DNA of 64,000 nucleotides. It comes from Astropecten irregularis (lineage: Eukaryota > Echinodermata > Asteroidea > Paxillosida > Astropectinidae). The notes beneath the pieces are model-generated. The model was not told where the DNA came from, made no database searches, and worked only from the letters and a program-made list of their open reading frames with translations. Below, piece by piece: positions 42,309 through 52,512 of this stretch; positions within the stretch are counted from its first letter, which is position 1, and every line of letters starts with the position of its first letter. The stretch covers positions 14,368,499-14,432,498 of the forward strand of contig OZ020250.1 in NCBI GenBank assembly GCA_963971285.1. The letters run 5' to 3'. The translations under genes and the position numbers were made by a program.

Positions 42309-45300
42309 TCACCCCTTCATGACCGGAGGATTGCGCGCTATCTCATCCAGAAACTCCTGTTTGTATCTACGTCTCTTCTTCATTGCCTCCAAAACCCTGG
42401 GTGCCAGGTCCCTCAGGATCGGGGCCAGCAGCGTCTGGTGAAGGGGGTAGTAGACCTCCCGCTCCCTGTTAGAGGTCCCTGTCATGATGCGGTAGGCCGT
42501 AGAAGACGGGCTGGCGACAGGAAGACTGTTGGAGATAATTTCCCGAGAAGTGTCTACCGCATTGGTGGTATTGGTGGCACCTTAAAGAAATTGGAACCAG
42601 GTACAAAACATCGAAGTAAAGTTTTACGTACATTCCGCAGCCTATAATACGGAATTCTAAGTTATCTCGCCAAGTCGACTTTTGAATTGGTAAAAGTCAT
42701 CTTGTCTCAATACTTATATGAACTAGATGACTTTCAGCGAAAACGAGAAGTCGACTTCTCCTGATAATTTATATGGCCAAGTCAACGAAGTGCATCGTCT
42801 TATCCCATAGAGCTATATTAAAATTACTAGAGCGCTAGCTCCATAGATATATAAAAAAAACTATGGGCCTGTTTGTTTCGGACGAATCTGCGGATCCGGA
42901 TCCCATTTTTCGGATTCTTCTCCTATGCAGGGTACGCTAAAATGGGATCCGGATCCGAAGGATTCATGATCCTTTGCGTGAAACAAACAGGCCCTAGATG
43001 TCGCATTGGCTGCTCTTGGCCGCGTCTTAACGGCGCCATTTTCGATGGGACTAGTTCGAATCCGTTTTTATGGAATGCCGTAGCTATCTTTTTAGATTGT
43101 TTGCTTCGGTAATTCCACCAGTCATTTTGCCAAATTGAATGATGGAATTTTCGAACAGAATGACAGAATGATAAACTGAATGATGGAATTGCCGACCGGA
43201 ATGACAAAACTGCAAATAAAATGATGGAATTGGCAAATTAAATGATGGAATTACCGACAAACAATCTAAGCCACCGAATATAGCTACGGCGTTCCATCAT
43301 GTTTCTTGGTGCATCGCGTACCGCGTAACGCGTAACGGCGCGGCTTGTTATTAGCGCGTGAATACGCGGGTGCGTCATCTATTTTTTTTTTATAATATCT
43401 ATGGTTCCATAAATAGGCACGTTCTCACACACCAAATAGCGCGACTATTTGGGTCGCGATTTGGAGCGCGACCCAAATAGTCGCGCTCTTTGTCGTGTTC
43501 ACACCATAGATATAATAAAAAAAACTAGATGTCGCATTGCCTGCTCGTGAGCGCGTCTTTTTTTACTTAAGGCGCCATTTTTAAAAGGTATTTATCGAAT
43601 CCGTTTTTATGGAACGCCGTAGCTATCTTCTTTAGATTGTTTGCTTTGGTAATTCCATCATTCAATTTGCCAAATTGTATGATGGAATTTGCGAACAGAA
43701 TGACAGAATGAGAAACTGAATGATGGAATTGGCGACCAGAATGACAAAACGGCAATTAAAATGATGAAATTTGCTAATTTAATGATGGAATTTACCAACA
43801 AACAATCTAAGCCACCGATTATAGCTACGGCATTCCATCATGTTTCTGGTGCATCGCGTACAGCGTAACGCGTAACGGCCGGCACTGCGTACCGCGCGTG
43901 TACGCGATCGTTGTAATAAGCGCTTGGATGTTTAGGTTCATTTTTTACCTTCCTTCAATGGCCGCGTCCTGCATGCGTGGATATAGCTCCCATTGGTTTG
44001 TACACGGGTGCGTCATCTAGTTTTTATATATATCTATGGTTCACACAGCCAAAAAAGCGCGACCCAAATCGCACCGGTACGATTTCTATCAAACTGCGCG
44101 TACGCGATTCTAAATGTTTAGCGTGAAGTTGGCATGCATCCTGTGCTTAACTCGCGCGCCCGCCTTGCATGATGGGATATAAAAAACCGGTATTTTTTGG
44201 TGCACCGTTCACACAGCAAATAATCGCGACTATTTGCAAAAAGACGCACTACTAGTGCGATTTGGAGCGCGCTCCAAATCGCGATTTGCATCGCGATTAT
44301 TTGTGTTCCCACACAAATAAGCGCGACTATTTGGGTCGCGCTCCAAATCGCGACCCAAATTAGGCAAGTTCTCACACACCAAATAGCGCGACTATTTGGG
44401 TCGCGATTTGGAGCGCGACCCAAATAGTCGCGCTCTTTGTCGTGTTCACACAGGCAAAAAAGCGCGACCCAAATCGCACCGGTACGATTTCTATCAGACT
44501 GCGCGTACGCGATTCTAAATGTTTAGCGTGAAGTTGGCATGCATCCTGTGCTTAACTCGCGCGCCCGCCTTGCATGATGGGATATAAAAAACCGGTATTT
44601 TTTGGTGCACCGTTCACACAGCAAATAATCGCGACTATTTGCAAAAAGACGCACTACTAGTGCGATTTGGAGCGCGCTCCAAATCGCACTAATAGTCGCG
44701 ATTATTTGTGTTCCCACACAAATAAGCGCGACTATTTGGGTCGCGCTCCAAATCGCGACCCAAATAGTCGCGCTTTTTTAGTGTGTGAGAACGTGCCTAT
44801 TGTTTCTGGTGCATAACTGCGTACCGCGTACCGCGTAACGGCCGGAACCGCGTACCGCGCGGTTTGCGCGATCGTTCTAAATAAGCGCTTGTCCTACATG
44901 AAATGACCGCGTCCTGCATGACGGATATAGCTCCCATTAGTTTGTGCACGGGTGCGTCATCTAGTTTTTATATATATCTATGGCTAGCTCCGTGTACAGA
45001 GTGATGCCTGCTGGGTGCATCCATGTTTGTGCACAAACCTATGGAAAACACAACATTTTGTACGTTTTTTGTACGTTCATTTGCATACCTGCGTTGTGTT
45101 CTATACAGGTGCGTTATCGAAGCCAAATACGCCCAAAATCCGACGCACCTTCGGTAAATGCGCGTTTCATTTAGGGCCGTGCGCGCACACGCACAGCACT
45201 TCGGTCACGCAATGATTGCAAGCGTCATCAAGACGCGCTACCGGTACCGTTCGCCCATACTTGCGCGTTGCATATAGAGTACACTCTTCGAAAGACATTC

Positions 45301-48300
45301 CAGTCAAAGTGTTCTTGTTCCACAGACACGCACACAAATTCAAAATGACTGCGCCCAGGACGGCTTCACGCACGGAGAACGCGGAGCTAGCGCTCTATTA
45401 ATTTTAATATTATAGCTCTATGTCTTATCCTGATAAATAACCTCAGTTTTATTATGTCGCCTTACAATGTAAAGTCGACTTTACAAGATAAGTCGACTTA
45501 TCAGGACTTGACTTCCTTCTTTCAGTAATTCATCTTGCCGAGATAAATTATCAGGACATGTCGACTTCTTAATTTTCACTAAGTCATCTTGTACGAATAA
45601 ATAAAGTCTTTTAGGGCTTAATAAGTCGGCAGTAGTGGAGCTACACATGTACGTAGCAGTCGAACAATATCAAAGCAAATATAATTTGCTCGGATCATTA
45701 TTTCAACTAAGTATTATAGGCAAAGTGATATGTGGTGGATAACTTTTGCTGCTTTCTTATGAATGTGTTTTCTATGCCTGTCAAGCATTCACATCCATGG
45801 GACACTTACCGATTACAAATGTCGTTACGGAAATATCGATGTTTTGCATCTTGAACTCCTGCCGTAAGGCATCGAAGAACCCATGCAGGGCAAACTTGGA
45901 GGCGCTGTAATGAGCGACGAAGGCCATACCCACCTTTCCTAAAAACGCACAACCAAAAGATCGGAATGATGAAAGTCAGGTATGAGATAGAAAGTCTTAA
46001 AAAAAAAGAAAGTACAAACATTTGGAAAGAAAACATGAGAGATTTATCATCAAATATTATTGATAATGACCGACCTGCAAATGAGGACACCACTGCTATA
46101 TTGCCCTTGCTCTCTGCTAGCATTGGAGTAGCGTAGGAAGCTAGACTCACGTATGCGTGGAAGTTGATATCCATGGTCTGTGGAGGACAATATTAGGCAC
46201 GTTCTCACACACCAAAAAAGCGCGACTATTTGGGTCGCGATTTGGAGCGCGACCCAAATAGTCGCGCTTATTTGTGTGGGAACACAAATAATCGCGACTA
46301 TTAGTGCGATTTGGAGCGCGCTCCAAATCGCACTAGTAGTGCGTCTTTTTGCAAATAGTCGCGATTATTTGCTGTGTGAACGGTGCACCAAAAAATACCG
46401 GTTTTTTATATCCCATCATGCAAGGCGGGCGCGCGAGTTAAGCACAGGATGCATGCCAACTTCACGCTAAACATTTAGAATCGCGTACGCGCAGTCTGAT
46501 AGAAATCGTACCGGTGCGATTTGGGTCGCGCTTTTTTGCCTGTGTGAACACGACAAAGAGCGCGACTATTTGGGTCGCGCTCCAAATCGCGACCCAAATA
46601 GTCGCGCTATTTGGTGTGTGAGAACGTGCCTATTGAAAAACTTACAACAATGTTAACGCAGGCAGCGTTGTACTTTAGTAAAAGTGTCATAATTTGGCTA
46701 GCCACGTTGAAGCTACCAGGGGCCAATTTCATAAAACTTTTAAGCACAAAAATGTGCTTAGCACAAAAATGTCTCGCCCATAATAAAACAAACCAGCATT
46801 GAAAATTCCATTTGATATTCATGGTCACCGAACAACAGCCAAAGAACAATCACAAGTGATACACAACACGTGGAAATATGGTTGTTAATCCTGTTTTTAT
46901 TAAGACAGAAATGTCATGCTTAGCAAATTTTTGAGCTTAACAGTTTTATGAAATTGGCCCCTTGACAGCCTATAGTGACGAACAGACGATCAAATTAATG
47001 CTCATTCTGTTGAACGAGGCTGCATGCAGGAAATTCAACTATAGCTAACGGACAAATTACAAGAACATCAACCATCAGCTTTATCAAGGCCCTTAGCTAC
47101 ATCTGATCAAATTCAACTAGCTTAAGGACAGCAAAATGGCAAACACATCCACCATCAGCCTCATCAAGGTCTTTGGCTAATTTACCTTTCTCAACTTCTC
47201 TAAGTTGCCAGTCCATACGGCCATGCCGACCTCGGTGATGTGGTTGAGAATGAGATGATCGAGGCCACCAAACCTCATCTTGGCCTCATCAATCAGTCTC
47301 TTGGTGTCCTCTTGTTTGGCCATGTCCAGAGGAAGATAGAAGGCCTCCTTGGCTCCTAGCTTTTTGCATTTGGCCACGACCTGTCGGACAAAAACACATC
47401 GGGACTGGATCATCAACTACTCATTATACCACACACAAATCGGACTCTGGTGTATTGGCCGGGTATTCGGGAAAAAACATTTGTGGTAAATTGTGGTACG
47501 CAGGTGGGTCAAGGTGATTTTTTCTCACCTGCTGTAGTACAGCTTCTCTGCGTGCTGTGATGAGGACTCTTGCTCCTAGTCTTGCATACTGATAGGCAAC
47601 TTCCTCACCTATCCCTGTACTGGCTCCTGTGATGACCACTCGCTTACCAGCAATGCTAGCTTTAATATAATCAACAATTACAAAAGTACGATTAGAAGCG
47701 GGGGTTCTGACGACTCAGTGCCCGAATGTACGATAATTCATTTGTCATCCTGCTTAACTCTTCATTCTTCTAGATCACTCCACCCACAGTGTGTTAACTA
47801 TATAATACATGTAGGCCTACATTAATAGTTAACAAAATCTGGTAATCGAGGTTCCAATGCTTCTATAGTACTCAAGGAAAAGGGAACCTTAATTTGTTGC
47901 TTTGACTATTAAGCAAATGCAACTGTAGTCTCATAGATTCACAAAGCAGCAAACGATGCGCCACACCCTCACTACAACTCCATCTATCCCAAACCTGTTC
48001 ATCTCAGCATCTAGCCCTTGCTATAGGCTCCAAGCATGTAGGCCTCTACACGATTATCAAGATGAATACTAGTTATAATTATAATAATTTGGGAGGCTAA
48101 TCATTTTTACTCGCAGCTGGAGTGCTGAATTGCGAAGGATGCGTCTTCAAACACGTCATCGAGTAGCAGGCTTTCATGGGCGCCCTTGGCTGCCAGCCAC
48201 ATCAACCCATAATGATCACGGAGTACAGCCTGAGATCGAAAGTGTTTGATTTTTGTGGAGGGAGGAAAACCGGAGGACCAGGAGAAAAACCCTCGTAGCA

Positions 48301-49196
48301 TAGGAGAGAACCACAACTCTACTCACATATGACCCAAGCCGGGATCGAACCCGGGCCACGGTGAGAGGCGAGTGCCTAACGCACTTGCCACCTATGCCCC
48401 CATGCGACCTATTCCGTTTCCACTGCCAAGTACTTATACTAGAGTATATAGACAGCTAGGCAGCGTTAAATGCCTGGCCGACTCCCCCAGAACCATTATT
48501 CTGATATGAATTGGACAGGTCACGCTAAAAAAAACCTCTCAACTATTGAGAAATTCTCTCATGGGTCTTGACCTCGGTTAAAATATCTCAAGGATTCTCA
48601 AGGGACGTGGGTCACTCCCAAGCATTGGTGTCCTTATAATTCCACACGATGACACTTTTGTAAGATTTCGCAACCATGAGAGAATTTCATTTTGGAGTGC
48701 TGTTGTGGCTTGGGATGTCAGATGGATGTCATCGCTCTGCCGGGCTACCAAAGGTGTGCTGGGTGGACAACATTAAAGTATGGTCAGGGTGTGATATCAC
48801 CGAACTGAAAGCAGCAGCACTGGAAAGGCAGGCTGTGGTGGGAGCGGCACCAGTGGTTCCATAGGTGTATAATTTGAGGAGGAGACCACAGGCAAATGCC
48901 TCTGTCTATTGACTGATTGAGAGAATTTCTCGATGGTTGAGAGTTTTTTTTAGCGTCGTGTGAAAAGGCCTATGGAGTACAGCGAAATAGTAAATACTTC
49001 CATGGTGCTCGCATGCATTATATTATAATATCATCGATTCTTTGCTAAGCCCGATCTCGCCTCCACGTGCACATTTAATACTCACACCATTCCTTGTAAA
49101 CTTGACATTCTAGCATTTACCTGGGTCGAACCTGTCGATGAGAAGGAACCCGATGTAACCAGCAACCACGGCGAGAATATATTTCGTCAGCCCCAT
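42309..49196 (-). CDS. HSD11B1L: HSD11B1L-like short-chain dehydrogenase, array gene 3 (mosaic, transposon-laden)
   Basis: Membrane-anchored SDR as gene 1. Exons 5' to 3': 49196-49121, 47659-47529, 47380-47186, 46177-46075, 45938-45810, 42580-42309; 906 nt, 301 aa, stop TGA 42311-42309. Start [20 protein letters not shown], then [20 protein letters not shown] followed by EVGMAVWTGNLEKLRK, N139, S166, YSASK. The last exon has [20 protein letters not shown], the family C-terminal block. The donor after exon 4 is GTCGGT, a non-optimal site also seen in gene 4 (GTCAGT). Most of the gene is closest to gene 4, but intron 2 matches gene 1. Intron 5 is 3.2 kb against about 0.4 kb in gene 4, because of nested transposons. 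A 2.47-kb element lies about 50 bp upstream of the ATG. The coding frame is intact; expression may be affected. Confidence 0.92.
42865..42994. mobile_element. Harbinger-like MITE family H, copy 2
   Basis: GGGCCTGTTTGTTT and AAACAAACAGGCCC ends; core GCAGGGTACGCTAAAATGGG shared with 2178-2300. It lies inside X0, splitting AAAAAACTA from TAGATGTCG; X-B at 43505 shows the unsplit form. Confidence 0.88.
43415..44361. mobile_element. Palindromic GC-rich element Y1, interrupted by X-B
   Basis: It begins AGGCACGTTCTCACACACC and contains repeated GCGCGACTATTTGGGTCGCG palindromes. It is broken by X-B (43505-44038). Its right terminus is missing, since Y2 begins directly after GCGACCCAAATT. Confidence 0.85.
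43505..44038. mobile_element. hAT-like element X-B, nested in Y1, 8-bp target duplication GTTCACAC
   Basis: It begins CATAGATATAATAAAAAAAA and ends TTTTTATATATATCTATG, 534 bp. Perfect GTTCACAC lies at 43497-43504 and 44039-44046. The uninterrupted site is visible in Y2 (GTCGTGTTCACACAGGC). No transposase frame. Confidence 0.93.
44362..44798 (+). mobile_element. Palindromic element Y2 (437 bp)
   Basis: Ends AGGCAAGTTCTCACACACC and GTGTGTGAGAACGTGCCT. It is the reverse complement of Y3 (46195-46631) with about two mismatches by eye over the full length. It carries several GCGCGACTATTTGGGTCGCG palindromes. Confidence 0.9.
46195..46631 (-). mobile_element. Palindromic element Y3 (437 bp), 3-bp target duplication ATT
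   Basis: Ends AGGCACGTTCTCACACACC and GGTGTGTGAGAACGTGCCT; ATT on both sides (46192-46194 and 46632-46634). Gene 4 intron 3 has the matching site without the element (GACATTATTGCAAAAG). It lies only 17 bp upstream of gene 3 exon 4, inside intron 3. Confidence 0.92.
46719..46961. mobile_element. MITE family V, copy 4
   Basis: It begins GGGGCCAATTTCATAAAAC and ends GTTTTATGAAATTGGCCCC. The introns of genes 4 and 5 carry the flanking sequence (CACGTTGAAGCCAGCAGGAC) without it, so it is younger than the gene 3/4 split. Confidence 0.92.
48107..48410 (-). repeat. tRNA-derived SINE, another family
   Basis: On the minus strand a tRNA-like head has TAGGTGGCAAGTGCG (box A) and CCGGGTTCGATCCCGG (perfect T-arm with box B). 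A body with CTCCGGTTTTCCTCCCTCC follows. It is in intron 1 of gene 3 and absent from the matching part of gene 4. Confidence 0.78.
48521..48962. mobile_element. TIR element in gene 3 intron 1 (GCTAAAAAAAACCTCTCAAC)
   Basis: The left end (CTAAAAAAAACCTCTCAAC, GAGAAATTCTC) is matched inverted by GAGAGAATTTCTCGATGG and GTTGAGAGTTTTTTTTAGC. A related, degraded copy is at 56590-56940 in gene 4 intron 1, so it predates their duplication. Confidence 0.78.
48676..48861 (+). pseudogene. LINE ORF2 C-terminal relic inside a TIR element
   Basis: The frame reads VCWVDNIKVWSGCDITELKA followed by AALERQAVVGAA and stop. (R)WVDNIK.W.G....EL..AA.DR is a common C-terminal signature of LINE proteins. A frame-damaged twin lies at about 56680-56860 in gene 4. 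Confidence 0.6.
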
Positions 49197-49245
49197 GATG
49201 TTTTGCCAGTCTATATGAAGTTTTAATGTAGCATAAATGCAGGTG

Positions 49246-51711
49246 CACTGTAAAAAATGCTGGGCAAAGTAATACTGGGTAAACTTTATTTGCAAATTGT
49301 TGGTGAATTTTTGTTCAACGATTGAGTAAATTTGGGAGTTGGGCAATTTAAAGCGTTGACCAACGTTGGAAGCTTTTTTAGTAAGATTTGTTGGATAAAC
49401 ATTGCCCAATTAATATGTACTATTACATTACTTGATCCAACCACGAAGTGTTGGGTAGAAACTGGGATAATAATCTCAACAGATGGGCATAATTCCAATG
49501 GATCGGTTTAAAGTTTCCAATTATTGGGAATTTAAACACTGTGCGCATGCGCATTAGAGGAAAACGCTGTAATTAACGGACACTACTGCAACGTTTAGAG
49601 TTGAAATGGCGGATCACCAAGTGCTATACTACTAGGCTTGCTGGAGAAGTGGGGCTTTAGCATTCTAATGGACGTGTTTGGAAGGTGAGAATTTTGTGGC
49701 ATATGTATTAAAAACTATAGGTGTAAGTGTTATAAAGATAACTTATGGTACATTAATTTACATGTTTGCTAATGAGTGACATGTGCGTCCAGCCCGGGGC
49801 TGCAGTTCTTATTGTAATGTGCAAGACCAGTCCATGATCGACATAGGCCTAATAATGTTTAGCATAAGTGATACCAGGTCTATTGTTTTCCATGGAATAC
49901 CATCATCCTTCGCTTCACCATATCAAGAATCATTACATGTGATGATACATTTTGATAACAAATTCATTAATATAACGACATTTGTAATATGGGCCCCTTC
50001 TCATTGATTGGGAATAAGCATGCTCCTTGTGTCCCAAGATTGGGCATTTGTTCCATTTCTCCTGAACAAATGGGTATCTCTGCTTGCTTTTCTAAACTGT
50101 TGAGTATTTTGTACCACTATCTCCCAATTCATGTATTACGCATTGCCCAAATAATGTGGAAAAGAGGTCCTGGTTTGCTCATAAGTTGTGGTGCCAATCC
50201 TACTTTCCCTCAAAGTTGGGAACACGTTCCCATTCTACCCAACATTTGGCTATGTTCATAATCATATTGTTGGGTAATTACTTTCCAACATTTGGGAGCA
50301 ATATCCATAGAAAATAATGATACACAGAACTAAACCAAATCAAAAATATAATTTAAAAGATGACCAAATCAGTTCCTACATGTAAAAAATTATGAAATTT
50401 TCTTTTTCATTATGCAGGATAACATCAATATGCCACAGCATCTACATGAGAATCCAAAGACTCATCCACAGCCGTTTGTACTATCACTGAGCAGCAGTGC
50501 GAGATATCTGGAATCCAGAAATGCCTTGGTCATCATCGAGAAGCAAGCCATTCCTCAGCCATTATATCCTGAAAGCATTTGATGTGTGCTACAACACCCA
50601 CTACATACTGGATTATGAGTACCAACGGCAGTGTCAAGGGGCATGGACTTTCTTGGAGAAAATTGTGTGTACAGACAAGAAGCTTGCAGCCGTCAAGACA
50701 AAAGACAATGCTGGCCTCTGAAGCGTATACGGACTTAGAGTACCTTGCAAAAATTGTTTCTATTTGCAAGAAAAACTGAAGGACATTTAATATTAATTTT
50801 TCTAAACAATCAAATAATATTTTGGAACGTCGGCTACTACAAAAAGGTATGTCAAGTGCCTTATAAAGAAGTTCCAGAAAAGAAAATGTTTCTAAGCAAA
50901 TACTTTTTCGATATTTAAGACGACATTAGGGTCTTTGCAGAATATTTATTTTGAAAGACTGACTAAAAGTGCTTATGCTTTTCCTATTTCTCTTTAGAAT
51001 TTGCAAGCAACTTTTGAGGATAAGTAGTGTATGCTACAACTCGTTTTACACTGAATACGTTGTATCATCTGTCATATCCTCATGATTTTCAAATACATCG
51101 ACAAAAACTTGTTGTTTAGGCCTATTTGAGACAACTTATTATTTTCTTATACATGTGTTTGTTCTTCAATTTGATAGAAATTTTTTTTTTAAGACTTGTT
51201 GGGTAGAACATGCATTTTTTTTTAAGAGTCATTTATTAACCAACTGTTGAAAAAGAATTACCCATTATATGGTTAAATTCAGTTCCAACTGTTGAGCATT
51301 TTCAATAGATTTGTGCCCAACGTATTATGACAGTGAGCGACAATTTACCAACAATTGGTCATAAACCGATACACAGTTGCCCAAGTATTTCATAGATAGT
51401 TCCCAACTATTGTGCAAAATGTTCTCAAATTTGCCCAACAAATTAGCCAAACTGATTAACCAACAATTGTGTAACTTTTACTGCTACAAAAATGGGCAAC
51501 CTATCATTACCAACTCTTGGACAACTTAAGACACCCGAAAGTTGGTAAATACTAAATGACCAACTTTGGGGTAATTGGTTTGCTTAATTATTGAGTAATG
51601 TCAGTGCCCAACGACCGTTGGGTAATTATTGCCCAATAGATGTACATGTTGACTATTGTACCAACATTGGGTAATAAGTTGGGCATTTTTTTGCCCAATT
51701 TTTTTACAGTG
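49246..51711. mobile_element. CACTA-like element directly upstream of gene 3
   Basis: The ends CACTGTAAAAAATGCTGGGC and GCCCAATTTTTTTACAGTG are inverted, with a 2-3 bp target duplication (TG or GTG). Dozens of TTGGGTAAT / ATTGCCCAAC motifs repeat in both subterminal regions, as in CACTA/EnSpm elements. The paralogous site in gene 4 (57095-57105, GCAGGTGGACG) is empty. The left edge is 50 bp upstream of the gene 3 ATG. Length 2466 bp. Confidence 0.85.
50419..50778 (+). pseudogene. Frameshifted ORF relic inside the CACTA-like element
   Basis: One frame reads SARYLESRNALVIIEKQAI; after a shift the next frame reads AFDVCYNTHYILDYEYQRQC and EKIVCTDKK. The pattern (variable ...A..LFK.HYV.N..Y...) recalls a C-terminal segment seen in SAMD3-like and transposon-associated proteins of fish and invertebrates. 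This is a resemblance from memory, not a search. It looks like the remains of an element-borne or captured gene. Confidence 0.4.
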
Positions 51712-52365
51712 TGGACGTACAGTTATTACATGTATAATGCCTACATACCGGTACTCATAAGCCTATTATGGTTGTTCAGTCGTACGTGCTTGTGAACTGA
51801 CTTATGATCGGATATGCAATTATACTTGTTAGTGTAGTTTGATTACGTGCTGCTATGACCAGAGATATAGGACGAACACTCGAGCTATTTTTGCAGACGA
51901 GTTCTTCCGATAAGAATTTACATCATTGTTCACCCAGGGTTCAATGATGATGTAGAAGATACCACAATACGTGTACGTGTTCACTTGGTTGTTATCATTG
52001 AGCACAAATACACGGGTCTAAAGGTACAAAACGTCCATGTTTGTACATTTGTATAGTCGAGTCATGCACGCGCGCAATAATCGACCGTTTACTTAATTTT
52101 CATTAATATGCAAGCCAACCCAGCGCTGACCTCTCTAAGTTTTGACCAATCAGGGGCATATACTTTCGTACCGTTTGGCGAGTGCGTCTATCACATAGAT
52201 ATAGCTGCTGCCGCAAGGATCTCCGTCACGATCCCGACGGAAATGTTTTCAAAACCGATCTGAATGGCAGACGATGTGCCGCGTCCCGTAAAATTTGTAT
52301 GTATGCATACACATAATATCAGACGTGATCGTACGTACGTAGTGCAGACACGGAGTAGATAGAAT
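51712..52365 (-). promoter_or_regulatory. Ancestral upstream region of gene 3, displaced by the CACTA-like element
   Basis: This block aligns with 57100-57790 (upstream of gene 4) and partly with 61250-61800 (gene 5): shared ACCGGTACTCATAAGCC, TTTTGACCAATCAGGGGC, CGTACCGTTTGGCGAG, CGTCTATCACATAGATATAG. Conservation next to the start codons and a CCAAT-type motif suggest promoter function. In gene 3 it is now about 2.5 kb from the ATG. Confidence 0.5.
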
Positions 52366-52512
52366 GGGTGATACTCAGACTAGGGGCCTTTACGAAACAT
52401 GGGCTGGATTTCACCAAACACTAAGATTAATATCTTACGATGAGTTGTCAGTATCAACATAGTGATTTGTATTGTGACATCACACGTTGCTTAGCAGTTA
52501 GGATCAATTTAT

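Larger units (their letters stand above)
42842..44982. mobile_element. hAT-like element X0, nested in U, 8-bp target duplication GCTAGCTC
   Basis: It begins CATAGATATATAAAAAAAAC and ends TTTTTATATATATCTATG. GCTAGCTC lies at 42834-42841 and 44983-44990. Its length is inflated by other elements (Y1, Y2, X-B, H2). An internal X end at 43403, followed by GTTCCATA, indicates a second X copy that recombined with it. Confidence 0.88.
42806..45422. mobile_element. hAT-like element U, outermost of a nest, 8-bp target duplication TCTTATCC
   Basis: The ends CATAGAGCTATATTAAAATT and TAATATTATAGCTCTATG are inverted; TCTTATCC flanks both sides (42798-42805 and 45423-45430). Without its nested inserts it is about 0.47 kb. 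The matching site in gene 4 intron 5 is uninterrupted (CGTCTTTTCCTGATAA, about 54992-55007), so U arrived after genes 3 and 4 separated. Confidence 0.9.

Noticed and set aside
42288..42647. Plus-strand frames that recur (also near 54419, 58822 and 63139) with HHCLQNPG and [16 protein letters not shown]
   Set aside because: Antisense shadows of the conserved last exon of the dehydrogenase genes.
44118..46470. Recurring frame with RLFANSRDYLLCERCTKKYR in three places
   Set aside because: It is the reading of the palindromic Y elements and has no family resemblance.
48338..48410. Functional tRNA gene on the minus strand
   Set aside because: Good T-arm only; followed by a SINE body and part of a dispersed repeat.
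49246..51711. Reading this as part of the gene 3 5'UTR
   Set aside because: Inverted CACTG termini, subterminal repeats and the empty site upstream of gene 4 show that it is an inserted element.
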